DNA of 64,000 nucleotides, taken from positions 62,001-126,000 of the forward strand of contig JAJDWH010000028.1 of NCBI GenBank assembly GCA_022825705.1, given 5' to 3'. Shown here one piece after another: positions 10,786-19,759 of this stretch. Source of the stretch: Alphaproteobacteria bacterium. Lineage in GTDB: Bacteria; Pseudomonadota; Alphaproteobacteria; TMED109. The first letter of the stretch is position 1. Each line of letters opens with the position of its first letter. A program made the translations under genes and the position numbers. The notes below the pieces were generated by a model. That model was not told where the DNA came from, did no database searches, and saw nothing but the letters and a program-made list of their open reading frames with translations.

Positions 10786-11666
10786 GCGAGACTTGCCGCC
10801 CGCCGGCGCACGTTTCGGAGAATGATGAAGGCGAGAATTGCCAGCATCGGGAACATGAACAATGAGACCGCCGCGCCCAACGGAATATCGCCCGACTCGA
10901 TACCCACCCGAAATGCGTACGTGGCGAACAGGTGGGTGGTGTTGAGCGGTCCGCCCTGGGTCAGGACGCGGACAATGTCGAAGTTGGCGAGGGTGACGAT
11001 GATCGAGAACAGCGTGGTGATCGCGATGATGTTTCGGATCATCGGCAGCGTGATGTAGAAGAACTTCTGCCATGGGCCTGCACCGTCCATCTCGGCCGCC
11101 TCATAGAGTTCGCCGGGAATCGACTTGAGGGCCGCCAGATACATGATCAGGAAGAACGGGGCGCCCACCCAGACATTGACGAGGATGATGGAGAACCGGG
11201 CCCAGAACGTATCGGACAGCCACGGCACGGCCGGCACAGCCAGCTTCGTCAACCCCCAGTTGATCGCGCTGTAGGTGGGCTCGAACAGCCACCACCATCC
11301 GAGAGTGGAGAGGGCCGGTGGAATGACCCACGGAATCAGCATCATGCCGCGCCACTTGCGCTGGCCCTTGGTGGGGATCGTGTTGATGGCGTGGGCAGCT
11401 GCGAGCCCGATCAGTGCCTTGAAGACGACGGCCACGAGCGCAAACAGCAGGCTCTGGCGAACCACCATCCAGAACGTCTGGCGTCCAAACAGGAAGCTGA
11501 AATTGTCCAGCCCGACGAACGCGGTTTCCGCCTTGTTGAGGGTGGCTAGGAAGAGTGCGTGGAAGAACGGATACGCCACGAGGCCGAGAATGAGCGCGAA
11601 CAGCGGGACGCACATCAGTACCGCGACGGCGGGTTTGCGCCGGAGAAGCGGGGGAAGCACGCGCAT
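10782..11666 (-). CDS. ABC transporter permease, MalF/UgpA type
   Basis: A 294-aa permease with an N-terminal membrane anchor (AVLMCVPLFALILGLVAYPF) and further transmembrane segments. Its EAA loop is ELYEAAEMDGAG near 186-197. It lies 51 bases downstream of the nearest binding-protein gene and overlaps the next permease by 4 bases. Together with the ATPase gene this makes one complete CUT1-type core served by three neighbouring binding proteins. Confidence 0.93.
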   Translation of the reverse strand: MRVLPPLLRRKPAVAVLMCVPLFALILGLVAYPFFHALFLATLNKAETAFVGLDNFSFLFGRQTFWMVVRQSLLFALVAVVFKALIGLAAAHAINTIPTKGQRKWRGMMLIPWVIPPALSTLGWWWLFEPTYSAINWGLTKLAVPAVPWLSDTFWARFSIILVNVWVGAPFFLIMYLAALKSIPGELYEAAEMDGAGPWQKFFYITLPMIRNIIAITTLFSIIVTLANFDIVRVLTQGGPLNTTHLFATYAFRVGIESGDIPLGAAVSLFMFPMLAILAFIILRNVRRRAASLA

Positions 11667-11717
11667 TAGTCGGAGCCGGTTCCCTGCATCACTTCCCGAC
11701 CGGCTAGTCCGCGGCGA

Positions 11718-13073
11718 TTAGCCGCGGAGTACCCCTTCGAGCTCGTTCTCGGCCCAACCGATGGCATCGTTGATGGTTTCGCCACCCTGGGTCACCAATG
11801 CGGCCAAGGTGGGGAGGATTTGCTGTGTCGCTATCCGCGCGCCGATTTCCGGGGGGGCGGGATAGCCGGCAAACACCGTCCGCTCGTCTCCGAGCATGGC
11901 GTAGTTGTAAAGCACTCCCGCCGGAGGCTCCGCCTCAGCCCAGACCTGCGAATGGTTGTAGTGCGAGCGGATCATGGGGAGGTCGAAGCCCTGAGAGGCT
12001 CGCAGCATCTGGGTCACCACTTCCGGCTGGGCGACGTAACGCAGTAGATCGCGTGCGGCCGACTGGTTCTCGGAAAAGTCCCAGATTCCCCAGAAGAACG
12101 ACGTGAAGGCGCGGAACCTGCCGACCGGTCCCCGGGGGACATCGAAATGCCAGATGTGTCTGGCCACGCCCGGATTGTCACGTTTGGCGACAGCCCACGC
12201 GCTCGGCGGGTTGAAGATCGCGCCGCCCTCACCCGAGATTAGCCAGCGGTTGTTGCTGGCGTCGTCCCATGCGTACACGCTGTCGGGCATGAACTCGGCG
12301 ATTCGGATCAGGTACTCGAGCACCTCGCGGACGGCATCCGAATTGACGACCAGTTCCCCTTGTTCATCCACCATGGCTGCGCCGTAAGACGCGAAGAGGT
12401 GGGCCAGCCAAGCGCTGCCGTCGGGAGTGGTTGCCAGCGGGGCACCGAACGAGCGTCCGGCCGCGTGCAGCCCCGCCGCAGCTTGAAGGAAGGCCTCCCA
12501 GTCCCAGCCGTCGATCTTGGCAGGATCCCGTGTGCCGCCGGCGGGGAACAGCTCCGTGAGGTCGATTCCTGCATGCTCCAGAAACAGGTCGCGGCGAGCG
12601 ACCGTCGGGTACGAGAGCGTTCCCGTGGGTGAGGGACTCCCCCTCCACGCGCCGTCGAGGAAGGCGGAAAACCTTGAGATCTCGGCGATCGGCCCCTGGG
12701 AAGAAAGGATGTCCTCGACCACGTCGTCCACGGCCACCAACCGATGCTTGAACAGCGGCACCATCGCGAACGCGTGCGAGTAGATGTCGTGGCCCGAGCC
12801 GGCGCGCGACTCGGCCTGGGCCGTGAGCAGCAGCTTGTTGCCGATCGACGTGATGAAGTCGATCGTGACTTCCACGCCGTTGTCTTCGCCCCAGCGGGTC
12901 AGGATTTGTTCCAGCGCCTCGTTGGCGCCGGGCACCCAGTGATCCCAGAGGCCCAGTTTCAGCTTGCCGGCGGAGTATGCGGTCTTGACGTAGGGAGCGG
13001 CGAGCGCTCCCACTGCAGTGGCGCCAGCCGTCTTCATGAAGGTTCGGCGTGAAGCGGTCGCCTTCGTGCCCAT
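11718..13073 (-). CDS. Tat-exported extracellular solute-binding protein, copy 1
   Basis: A 451-aa periplasmic binding protein of the family-1 (CUT1) class. It begins with a twin-arginine signal (SRRTFMK, then a hydrophobic stretch ending near AYSA), so it is probably exported folded. The ATG at 13073 is supported by an AAGGGGGG site just upstream. It aligns end to end with two further paralogues upstream, sharing blocks such as LDHWVPG-like N-termini, YAWDDA.NNRW, NPPSAWAVAKRD, DFSENQSAARDLLRYVA and a C-terminal AENELEGVLRG. This copy is nearest the permeases. The substrate cannot be named from sequence. Confidence 0.92.
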   Translation of the reverse strand: MGTKATASRRTFMKTAGATAVGALAAPYVKTAYSAGKLKLGLWDHWVPGANEALEQILTRWGEDNGVEVTIDFITSIGNKLLLTAQAESRAGSGHDIYSHAFAMVPLFKHRLVAVDDVVEDILSSQGPIAEISRFSAFLDGAWRGSPSPTGTLSYPTVARRDLFLEHAGIDLTELFPAGGTRDPAKIDGWDWEAFLQAAAGLHAAGRSFGAPLATTPDGSAWLAHLFASYGAAMVDEQGELVVNSDAVREVLEYLIRIAEFMPDSVYAWDDASNNRWLISGEGGAIFNPPSAWAVAKRDNPGVARHIWHFDVPRGPVGRFRAFTSFFWGIWDFSENQSAARDLLRYVAQPEVVTQMLRASQGFDLPMIRSHYNHSQVWAEAEPPAGVLYNYAMLGDERTVFAGYPAPPEIGARIATQQILPTLAALVTQGGETINDAIGWAENELEGVLRG

Positions 13074-13080
13074 GTCCCCC

Positions 13081-13123
13081 CCTTCCACAGCCACCTGACC
13101 TTGAAAGGACGCCGAGCATAGCA
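13081..13123 (-). promoter_or_regulatory. conserved leader/promoter block upstream of binding protein 1
   Basis: A 43-base block directly upstream of the Shine-Dalgarno site is about 86% identical (37 of 43 by hand alignment) to the block at 16245-16287 before copy 3. Read on the minus strand it starts TGCTATGCT, containing a -10-like TATGCT. Whether it is a promoter, an operator or just unsaturated duplicate sequence is not decidable here. Confidence 0.5.
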
Positions 13124-13366
13124 AGAGACCTTGGTGCCTGCTTAACGCCGAGCGCCCTGCATCACGTTCCGACCGTATTCGTGGCGCTGGAGGCCGGCTG
13201 TTGTTGCGGCGACGTGCTGGCCCGTACCAGCATGGGCAACGAGTTGTGAACCGGGCCGTTTCCGTGGTGCGACGCGGCCGGAACGCTCGGTCCGTTGCGG
13301 GCAGGGCGAGACGGACGCCAAGGCAGTCAGGCCTAGGGGAGGGCCGCGATCAGGCCATCGTGGCGG

Positions 13367-14722
13367 TCAGCTCCGAAGCACGCCTTCGAGTTCGTTCTCT
13401 ACCCATCCGATGGCGTCGTCAAAGCTCTCGCCGCCCTGCGTGACTCGGGCCACGAGATTGGGAACGACGCGCTGCAAGCTGATCCGTGCCGCGATCTCCG
13501 GGGGCGCGGGGTAGCCGTCGGTCAGCGTCCGCTCGTCCCCGCGGAGGGCGTAGTTGTAGAGCCCGCCGGCAGGCGGCCCGGCCTCCGCCCACACCGCGGT
13601 GCGATCGTAATGCGAGGCAAACAGGGGAAGGTCATAGCCCTGCGAAGCCTCCAGCATGGCGACGACCACTTCCGGCTCGGCCACGTAGCGGAGCAGGTCC
13701 CGGGCTGCCGACTGGTTCTCGGAAAAATCCCAGATGCCCCAGAAGACCGAGTTGAAGGCCCGGAAGCGCCCGGCCGGGCCGCGCGGCACATCGCAATGCC
13801 AGAGATGTCGTGCCACGTCAGGACTATCGCGTTTGGCGACGGCCCACGCGCTCGGGGGATTGAAGATGGCGCTGCCGGTGCCCGAGATGATCCAGCGGTT
13901 GTTGCTGGCATCGTCCCACGCATACACGCTGTCCGGCATGACCTCCGCCAGTCGGGTCAGGTATTCGAGGGCCTCGCGAACCGTATCCGAATCCGCGGCA
14001 ATCTCGCCCTGCTCGTTCACCATGGCCGCGCCATAGGACGCGAACAGCTGGGCCAGCCAGGCGCTGCTGTCGGTGACGGGAGAAATCGCGGCGCCAACCG
14101 GTCGACCGGCAGCGTGGAGAGCTGCCGCCGCCTTGCCGAAGGCCTCCCAGTCCCACCGGTCGACTTTGGCGGGATCGCGGGAATCGCCGGCCGGAAACCA
14201 TTCGGTCAGATCGATTCCGGCGTGCTCCAGGAACAAGTCGCGCCGGGCCACGGTCGCTGCCGAGGCGTTCATCACGGGGGAGGGGCCCCCTCTCCACGCG
14301 CCGTCGAGAAATGCGGCTTGCCTGGACAGTTCGGCAATGGGTCCGTACGCAGCGACGATGTCGTCGACCACGTCGTCGACGGCAATCAGGCGGTGCTTGA
14401 ACATCGGGACCATGTGAAATTCGAGCGCAAAAAGGTCGTGCCCGGACCCGGCGCGCGACTCCGCCTGGGCGGTCAGCAGCAGCTTGTTGCCGATGGTGGT
14501 GATGAAGTCGACCGTGACCTCGACGTGGTTGGCTTCGCCCCATCGTTCCAGGAGTTGCTGCAGGACCTCATTCGTGCCCGGTACCCAATGGTCGATGACC
14601 CCGAGCCGCAGCCGGCCAGCTGAGCCAGCGGTCCGCACGTAGGGGGCCGCGAGTGTCCCCGCGGCGGCGGCACCGGCGGCTTTCAGGAAAGTTCGGCGGG
14701 TCGAACCTGTCATCAAGTCCAT
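13367..14722 (-). CDS. Tat-exported extracellular solute-binding protein, copy 2
   Basis: Second of three tandem paralogues, 451 aa. The Tat motif is TRRTFLK followed by a hydrophobic Ala-rich stretch. It keeps the shared blocks (DHWVPGTNE, YAWDDASNNRW, NPPSAWAVAKRD, FWGIWDFSENQSAARDLLRYVA, ENELEGVLRS). Unlike copies 1 and 3 it lacks the 43-base leader block; its upstream region instead has a short inverted repeat (GTCAGG/CCTGAC, 14757-14771). The ATG at 14722 follows an AAGGA; an in-frame ATG at 14713 is an alternative. 293 bases separate it from copy 1, so it may be transcribed separately or read through. Confidence 0.92.
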   Translation of the reverse strand: MDLMTGSTRRTFLKAAGAAAAGTLAAPYVRTAGSAGRLRLGVIDHWVPGTNEVLQQLLERWGEANHVEVTVDFITTIGNKLLLTAQAESRAGSGHDLFALEFHMVPMFKHRLIAVDDVVDDIVAAYGPIAELSRQAAFLDGAWRGGPSPVMNASAATVARRDLFLEHAGIDLTEWFPAGDSRDPAKVDRWDWEAFGKAAAALHAAGRPVGAAISPVTDSSAWLAQLFASYGAAMVNEQGEIAADSDTVREALEYLTRLAEVMPDSVYAWDDASNNRWIISGTGSAIFNPPSAWAVAKRDSPDVARHLWHCDVPRGPAGRFRAFNSVFWGIWDFSENQSAARDLLRYVAEPEVVVAMLEASQGYDLPLFASHYDRTAVWAEAGPPAGGLYNYALRGDERTLTDGYPAPPEIAARISLQRVVPNLVARVTQGGESFDDAIGWVENELEGVLRS

Positions 14723-14884
14723 GCTTCCTTCTTCGTCACCTCGAGGGACACGAACGGTCAGGAAACCTGACTGACCGGGGGCGCGGCCCCGGATGCGGTT
14801 CTGGCCAGCAGGGAATCATGTCCGAGACTGGCAATTCCTGCCGGCAAGTCCGAACCGCCCGGTGGGAGCCGCCAGTCGCACCCA

Positions 14885-16237
14885 TCAGCCGCGGAGCACG
14901 CCTTCAAGCTCGTTCTCGGCCCAGCTTATGCCCGCGTCGATGCTGTCCCCGCCTTGGGTCACGCGGGCGACAAGATTGGACACGACCCGCTGCACTGTAA
15001 TGCTCGCGCCGATTTCAGCGGGCGCCGGGTACCCGCCGACGATCGGTCGTTCGTCGCCCCGAATGGCATAGTTGTACAGCCCGCCCGCTGGCGGTTGGCC
15101 ATCCGCCCACACGTTCGTGTGATCGTAATGCGAAAGAACCATGGGGAGGTCGTAGCCCTGCGAAGCATCCAGCATGGCCGCGACCACATGCGGCTCTGCC
15201 ACGTAGCGCAGCAGGTCACGGGCGGCGGACTGGTTTTCGGAGAAGTCCCAGAGGCCCCAGAAGATCGTGTTGAAGGTGCGAAACCGGCCGGCCGGTCCCC
15301 GGGGGGAATCGCAGTGCCAGATGTGACGAGCCACGTCGGGGCTGTCGCGTTTGGCGACCGCCCAAGCGCTCGGCGGATTGAAAATGGCGCTGCCCGAGCC
15401 TGAGATGATCCATCGGTTGTTGCCCGCGTCATCCCACGCATACACGCTGTCGGGCAGGAATTCTAGGAGTCGGATGGCGTACTCGAGTACCTCCCGTACA
15501 GGGTCGGAATTGACGGAAACGTCACCACGTTCGTCGACCACGGCGGCGCCGTAGGCGGCGAACAGCTGGGTCAACCAACCGGTGCTGTCGGGGATCGGGG
15601 CAACAGGCGCTCCGACGGGGACGCCGGCGGCATGAAGCGCGCCCGCCGCGTTTCGAAAGGCTTCCCAGTCCCAGCTTTCCACCTTTGCGGGGTCCCGCGA
15701 ATCGTTCGCCGGAAACAACTCCGTCAGGTCGACGCCAGCGTGTTCCAGGAAGAGGTCGCGCCGCGCCACGGTTGCGTAGCAATTGGTTCCGGTAGGGGCA
15801 GGGCTCACCCGCCAGGAGCCATCGAGGTGGCCGGCGTATCGGAAGACGTCAGCGATCGGGCCTTGCGTGGACAGAATATCTTCCACCACGTCGTCAAGGG
15901 CGACGAGCCGATCCTTGAACAAGGGGACCATCGCGGAGGAATGCATGAAGATGTCATGCCCGGCCCTGGCGCGGGCTTCCGCTTGCGCCGTCAGCAGGGG
16001 CTTGTTGCCGAGCGACGTGATGAAGTCGACGGAGACGTCGACCCCGTTGGCCTCGCCCCACCGGGTCAGGATCTGCCGGAGCGCCTGGTTCGTGCCCGGC
16101 ACCCAATGGTCCAGGACGCCCAGTTTCAGTCTTCCGGCCGACGTGGCTGTCTTCACATAGGGGGCGGCGAGCGCCCCGGCTGCGGCGGCGCCTGCGGACT
16201 GCATGAAGATCCGGCGCGAAGTCGTCTTCGTGGCCAT
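14885..16237 (-). CDS. Tat-exported extracellular solute-binding protein, copy 3
   Basis: First of the three paralogues in the direction of transcription, 450 aa. It has a Tat signal (SRRIFMQ plus hydrophobic Ala-rich segment) and a perfect AAGGAGG before the ATG at 16237. By eye it shares long identical blocks with both copies; differences cluster in the middle third (about residues 95-230), where binding-pocket residues often lie in this family. This suggests three related ligands or affinities served by one permease core. Its start is preceded by the 43-base block also found before copy 1. Confidence 0.92.
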   Translation of the reverse strand: MATKTTSRRIFMQSAGAAAAGALAAPYVKTATSAGRLKLGVLDHWVPGTNQALRQILTRWGEANGVDVSVDFITSLGNKPLLTAQAEARARAGHDIFMHSSAMVPLFKDRLVALDDVVEDILSTQGPIADVFRYAGHLDGSWRVSPAPTGTNCYATVARRDLFLEHAGVDLTELFPANDSRDPAKVESWDWEAFRNAAGALHAAGVPVGAPVAPIPDSTGWLTQLFAAYGAAVVDERGDVSVNSDPVREVLEYAIRLLEFLPDSVYAWDDAGNNRWIISGSGSAIFNPPSAWAVAKRDSPDVARHIWHCDSPRGPAGRFRTFNTIFWGLWDFSENQSAARDLLRYVAEPHVVAAMLDASQGYDLPMVLSHYDHTNVWADGQPPAGGLYNYAIRGDERPIVGGYPAPAEIGASITVQRVVSNLVARVTQGGDSIDAGISWAENELEGVLRG

Positions 16238-16244
16238 GGACCCT

Positions 16245-16287
16245 CCTTCCTCAGCCCCTTGACCGTGAAAGGATGCGGAGCATAGCA
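16245..16287 (-). promoter_or_regulatory. conserved leader/promoter block upstream of binding protein 3
   Basis: Counterpart of the block at 13081-13123, differing at six of 43 positions by hand count. On the minus strand it includes the -10-like TATGCT (16278-16283) and then a CCTTTCA run before the Shine-Dalgarno site. Conservation stops at 16287, upstream of the -10-like box, which argues that the shared part is the transcribed leader or the promoter core. Confidence 0.5.
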
Positions 16288-16572
16288 GGGCTCAGGGTCC
16301 CAACCCGGCTAGGACGGTCCCGGCTTCCTGGTCGCGGCGCCGTTCCGGGCGCGTGGCATTCCGTCGGCCATTCCGTCGCCCGGCCGGGCTTGATCGGCGG
16401 CCGGACGCCAGGACTATTGCCGGCGTGGTGCCGGGATGTATGCAATCGGCGCGTCGAGAAGCGGCACCGGGCGTGGCGCTCGACGAACTCGGCGCCTGCA
16501 CCTTGATGGAAGACGCCGGACCTCGGCATGGCGATTGCCCGGGCCCGACGCGTGCGAAAAAAGGGTTCTGGC
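16288..16572. other. intergenic region between ispH and the binding-protein cluster
   Basis: This stretch, with the leader block before it, separates the end of ispH from binding protein 3; all lie on the minus strand. It must hold the main promoter of the transporter cluster. I see no gene, repeat or good terminator in it. Confidence 0.45.
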
Positions 16573-17529
16573 CTACGCGGGATGCAGCGGGGATTCAGCC
16601 TCAGGCCAATGCTTGGGCAGCCGGAACCGGGTGTTCTCTGGTTTTGCCTCGAGTTCCTGGACGGCCACGGTGCGCCCGGCGATGGCCTGGATGCGCTCGA
16701 CCACCATGTCGACCAGCACGTCCGGAGTGGATGCGCCGGCCGTGACGCCCACCGTCGACACGCCGTCAAACCACGAGGTCTCGAGGTCGTCCGCGCTCTT
16801 GACGCGGTAGCTCGGGACATCGGCCTGCTCGCCGATTTCGCGCAGCCGCGCCGAATTGGAGCTCATAGAACCGCCGACCACGATGATGAGGTCCGATTGC
16901 CCGGCCAGGATCCGCACGGCCTGCTGCCGGTTCCGGGTGGCGTAACAGATATCCCGCAGATCGGGCCCCCGGATGGTCGGGAACCGGGCTTGCAGCGCGT
17001 CGATCATCTCGCGCGTATCGTCCATCGACAGCGTAGTCTGCGTGACATAGGCGAGGCGTTCCGGGTCACGCGGCGTGAATGCTTCGACGTCGGCGACCGT
17101 CTCAAGCACGAAGATGCCGCTCTTGACCCGGCCCGTGGTACCGACCACTTCCGGATGGCCGCGATGGCCGACCAGCAGGACTTCGTACCCCGCTTCGTGG
17201 TAGCGCACGGCCTCCTTGTGAACCTTGGAGACCAGCGGGCAGGTGGCGTCGATCACCCGCAGGCTCCGGACTCCAGCCGCGTTCTCGACACTGCTGGCCA
17301 CGCCGTGGGCACTGAACACCGCGATGGCGCCGACCGGAATCTCGTCCACTTCGTCGACGAACACGACGCCTTGGTCGCGGAGCGTCGCGACCACGTGTTC
17401 GTTGTGGACGATTGCGTGGCGGACGTAGACCGGCGGCCCGTAAATGTCGATGGCCCGCTCGACCACCTCGATCGCGCGCTCGACGCCGGCGCAGAAGCCC
17501 CGGGGGTTGGCCAGAAGGATCCGTTTCAC
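16573..17529 (-). CDS. ispH: 4-hydroxy-3-methylbut-2-enyl diphosphate reductase IspH
   Basis: Last enzyme of the non-mevalonate isoprenoid pathway: a 4Fe-4S protein that reduces HMBPP to IPP and DMAPP. The 318-aa product has the three cluster cysteines at C13 (RGFCAGV), C97 (DATCPLV) and C195 (DICYATRNRQ), plus the conserved histidine region VRHAIVHNE. The start overlaps the stop of the upstream acyl-CoA synthetase gene by 4 bases (ATGA), an unusual pairing for ispH that implies coupled expression. Confidence 0.96.
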   Translation of the reverse strand: MKRILLANPRGFCAGVERAIEVVERAIDIYGPPVYVRHAIVHNEHVVATLRDQGVVFVDEVDEIPVGAIAVFSAHGVASSVENAAGVRSLRVIDATCPLVSKVHKEAVRYHEAGYEVLLVGHRGHPEVVGTTGRVKSGIFVLETVADVEAFTPRDPERLAYVTQTTLSMDDTREMIDALQARFPTIRGPDLRDICYATRNRQQAVRILAGQSDLIIVVGGSMSSNSARLREIGEQADVPSYRVKSADDLETSWFDGVSTVGVTAGASTPDVLVDMVVERIQAIAGRTVAVQELEAKPENTRFRLPKHWPEAESPLHPA

Positions 17530-19082
17530 GGCTGCTTCCGAAGGTGGGTCTTGAGGATCTTACCAGTAGCGTTCATGGGCAGCGAGTCACAGAACTCGAC
17601 GATTCGTGGATATTTATAGGCCGCAACACGCTCGCGCGCGAACGCGATCACCGTCTCGGCGTCGAGATGGGAGCCGGGTTCGCGGACGATGAACGCTTTC
17701 AATTCTTCGCCGTACTGTTCATGCGGGACACCGATGACCGCGCACAACGACACCTCGGGGTGCTCGATCAGGACTTCCTCCACTTCGCGCGGATAGACGT
17801 TGTAACCGCCCCGGATCACCAGATCCTTGAGCCGGTCCACGATGTAGAGATAGCCCTCCTCGTCCATGTAGCCCAGGTCGCCGGTATGAAACCAGCCGCC
17901 GCGCATGGCCTCGGCGGTCGCCTCCGGCCGGTTCAGGTAACCCTTCATCACGCAGTGTCCGCGGACGACGACCTCGCCGGTCTCGCGGGGCGGCAACGGG
18001 TTGTCATCGGGATCGACGATGCGCATCTCGACGCCCCAGATCGCGCGTCCGACCGACCCGGCCCGGCGTTCGACATCGACGCTGTTGAAGCTGACGCCCG
18101 GCGATGTTTCCGAGAGGCCGTAGCCTTCCAGCACGGTGACATTGAAGCGTTCTTCCACCGCTCGAAGGACCTCGAGGGGCATGGCGGCCCCGCCGGTCGC
18201 GCACACCCGGACGGTCTCCAGCGCACCGCCCGCTTCCAGCCCGGGTTCGGCTTCGGCGTACGTGAGCAGGCCCCAGTACATCGTCGGAACCCCGGCCAGG
18301 ACGGTGACCCGTTCCGCCTTGACGCGTTCGAACACGGCAGCCGGCTCGAACCGCGGCATGAGGACCAGGCGGCAGTTTCCGAGGAACCCCGCAAGCATCA
18401 GGACGACCTGGCCGAACACGTGGAACAACGGAAGGGCCACGAGGATGCGGTCCTGATCTGACAGATCGGTCACCTTCGCCAGCACGACCGTGTTCAGCAC
18501 TAGGTTGGAGTGCGTGAGCTCTGCGCCCTTCGGGCGGCCGGTGGTGCCCGAGGTATAGAGAATGACGGCGGTGTCTTCGCCCGACCGATCAACCGTGTCG
18601 AAGTGGTCGTCCGCTCCCTGCACGAGCGAATGGAACGTGCTCGCGCCCGGGAACGGGTCAGGCGCCTGCGGATCCAGCGAAATGGACCAGAAGCAACGGC
18701 AGCCGTCCGCCCGGTCGAATGCTCTCCGGCCGGTTTCTCCGACCGGCAGCTCGTTCGTGCCTTCGAAGCAGAAGAACCCGACGGCGCCGGAGTCCTTGAG
18801 GATGTACGCGAACTCGTCCTCGGCCAGCAGGACGTTGAACGGGACCACGACACAACCGGCCTTGATGATCCCGAAATAGACGAAGATGAACTGCGGGACA
18901 TTGGGTGAGCAGAGCGCGATACGCTGACCCGGCTCGATCCCTGCCGCCCGGATCCCGGTGGCCACTTGGTTCGCCAGCGCATCGACTTCCGCGTAGGTGA
19001 ACGTGCTGCCGGGAAACGTGATCGCGGTCGCGTCCGGACGATCGCGGGCACTGGATTCAAGGACGGTGGCTAGGTTCAGCAT
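17526..19082 (-). CDS. AMP-forming acyl-CoA synthetase (FadD-like)
   Basis: A 518-aa member of the ANL superfamily that activates a carboxylic acid to its acyl-CoA through an acyl-adenylate. The phosphate-binding loop is YTSGTTGRPKG near 176-186; later motifs are YGLSETSPG, GWFHTGDLGYMDEEGYL and the C-terminal lysine region MNATGKILK. Length and motifs fit medium- or long-chain fatty acid or dicarboxylate CoA ligases; the chain specificity cannot be read off. It is transcribed into ispH with a 4-base overlap. Confidence 0.93.
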   Translation of the reverse strand: MLNLATVLESSARDRPDATAITFPGSTFTYAEVDALANQVATGIRAAGIEPGQRIALCSPNVPQFIFVYFGIIKAGCVVVPFNVLLAEDEFAYILKDSGAVGFFCFEGTNELPVGETGRRAFDRADGCRCFWSISLDPQAPDPFPGASTFHSLVQGADDHFDTVDRSGEDTAVILYTSGTTGRPKGAELTHSNLVLNTVVLAKVTDLSDQDRILVALPLFHVFGQVVLMLAGFLGNCRLVLMPRFEPAAVFERVKAERVTVLAGVPTMYWGLLTYAEAEPGLEAGGALETVRVCATGGAAMPLEVLRAVEERFNVTVLEGYGLSETSPGVSFNSVDVERRAGSVGRAIWGVEMRIVDPDDNPLPPRETGEVVVRGHCVMKGYLNRPEATAEAMRGGWFHTGDLGYMDEEGYLYIVDRLKDLVIRGGYNVYPREVEEVLIEHPEVSLCAVIGVPHEQYGEELKAFIVREPGSHLDAETVIAFARERVAAYKYPRIVEFCDSLPMNATGKILKTHLRKQP

Positions 19083-19300
19083 GGGCGCGCATCTCGGGCG
19101 GGACGTTGGATTCCGGCAAAGGCCGGCAGTCTAGCGAACCCACCGACACGGGGTGCCCTCCGGTTCAGCCCCGAACAGCTGCTTCCCGGCACCGGCAGCT
19201 CCGGGCCCGGTCTACGGGTCCCGGCCGCGACGTGGCTTGCCCTGACCTCCAAAACGCCACACACTTGTGGTACGCGAAACACCCTTGGAAGGAGGGGGTC

Positions 19301-19759
19301 ATGCAGCATTTCGTCCGCATCGCCCTGGCAGCGATCCTGACGGCCGCCGTGGTGGGGGGAGCAGCGTCCGCCGCGAACGCCCCGGAGCACGTGATCAAGT
19401 ACCGGCAGAACCTGATGAAGGCCGTCGGCGGGCACATCAGCAATGTGGCACTGCTGGTGAAAGGTCAGGTCGATTTTTCCGGAGGACTGGTCACCGACTC
19501 GCAGGCCATCGTTGACCTGCTGAAGAACGCGGGTATCGCCTTCCCGGAGGGCACGGCCGAAGGCAAGACCAAGGCCAAGCCCGAGATCTGGCAGGATCGT
19601 GCGAAGTTCGATGCTGCGCTCGAGGACACGATCGGCAAGGCTGAGGCGCTTGCAATGGCGGCCGCGGGCGGCGACATGGCGGCAGTAGGCGCAGCACTCG
19701 GCGCGCTCGGCAAGAGTTGCGGCGCATGCCACAAGTCATTCCGAATCAAGGACGAATAG
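19301..19759 (+). CDS. class II cytochrome c (cytochrome c'-like)
   Basis: A 152-aa periplasmic cytochrome. It has a signal peptide ending near VGGAASA, a four-helix-bundle-like body and the single C-terminal heme motif CGACH, typical of class II cytochromes (c', c556). The ATG at 19301 is well supported by a GGAAGGAGG site 7-8 bases upstream. Class II members take part in electron transfer or in NO binding; I cannot tell which. The end of the gene may overlap the start of the next cytochrome gene. Confidence 0.9.
   Translation: MQHFVRIALAAILTAAVVGGAASAANAPEHVIKYRQNLMKAVGGHISNVALLVKGQVDFSGGLVTDSQAIVDLLKNAGIAFPEGTAEGKTKAKPEIWQDRAKFDAALEDTIGKAEALAMAAAGGDMAAVGAALGALGKSCGACHKSFRIKDE

Noticed and set aside
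16528-17619. 363-codon plus-strand open frame
   Set aside because: Antisense to ispH, which carries all three cluster cysteines.
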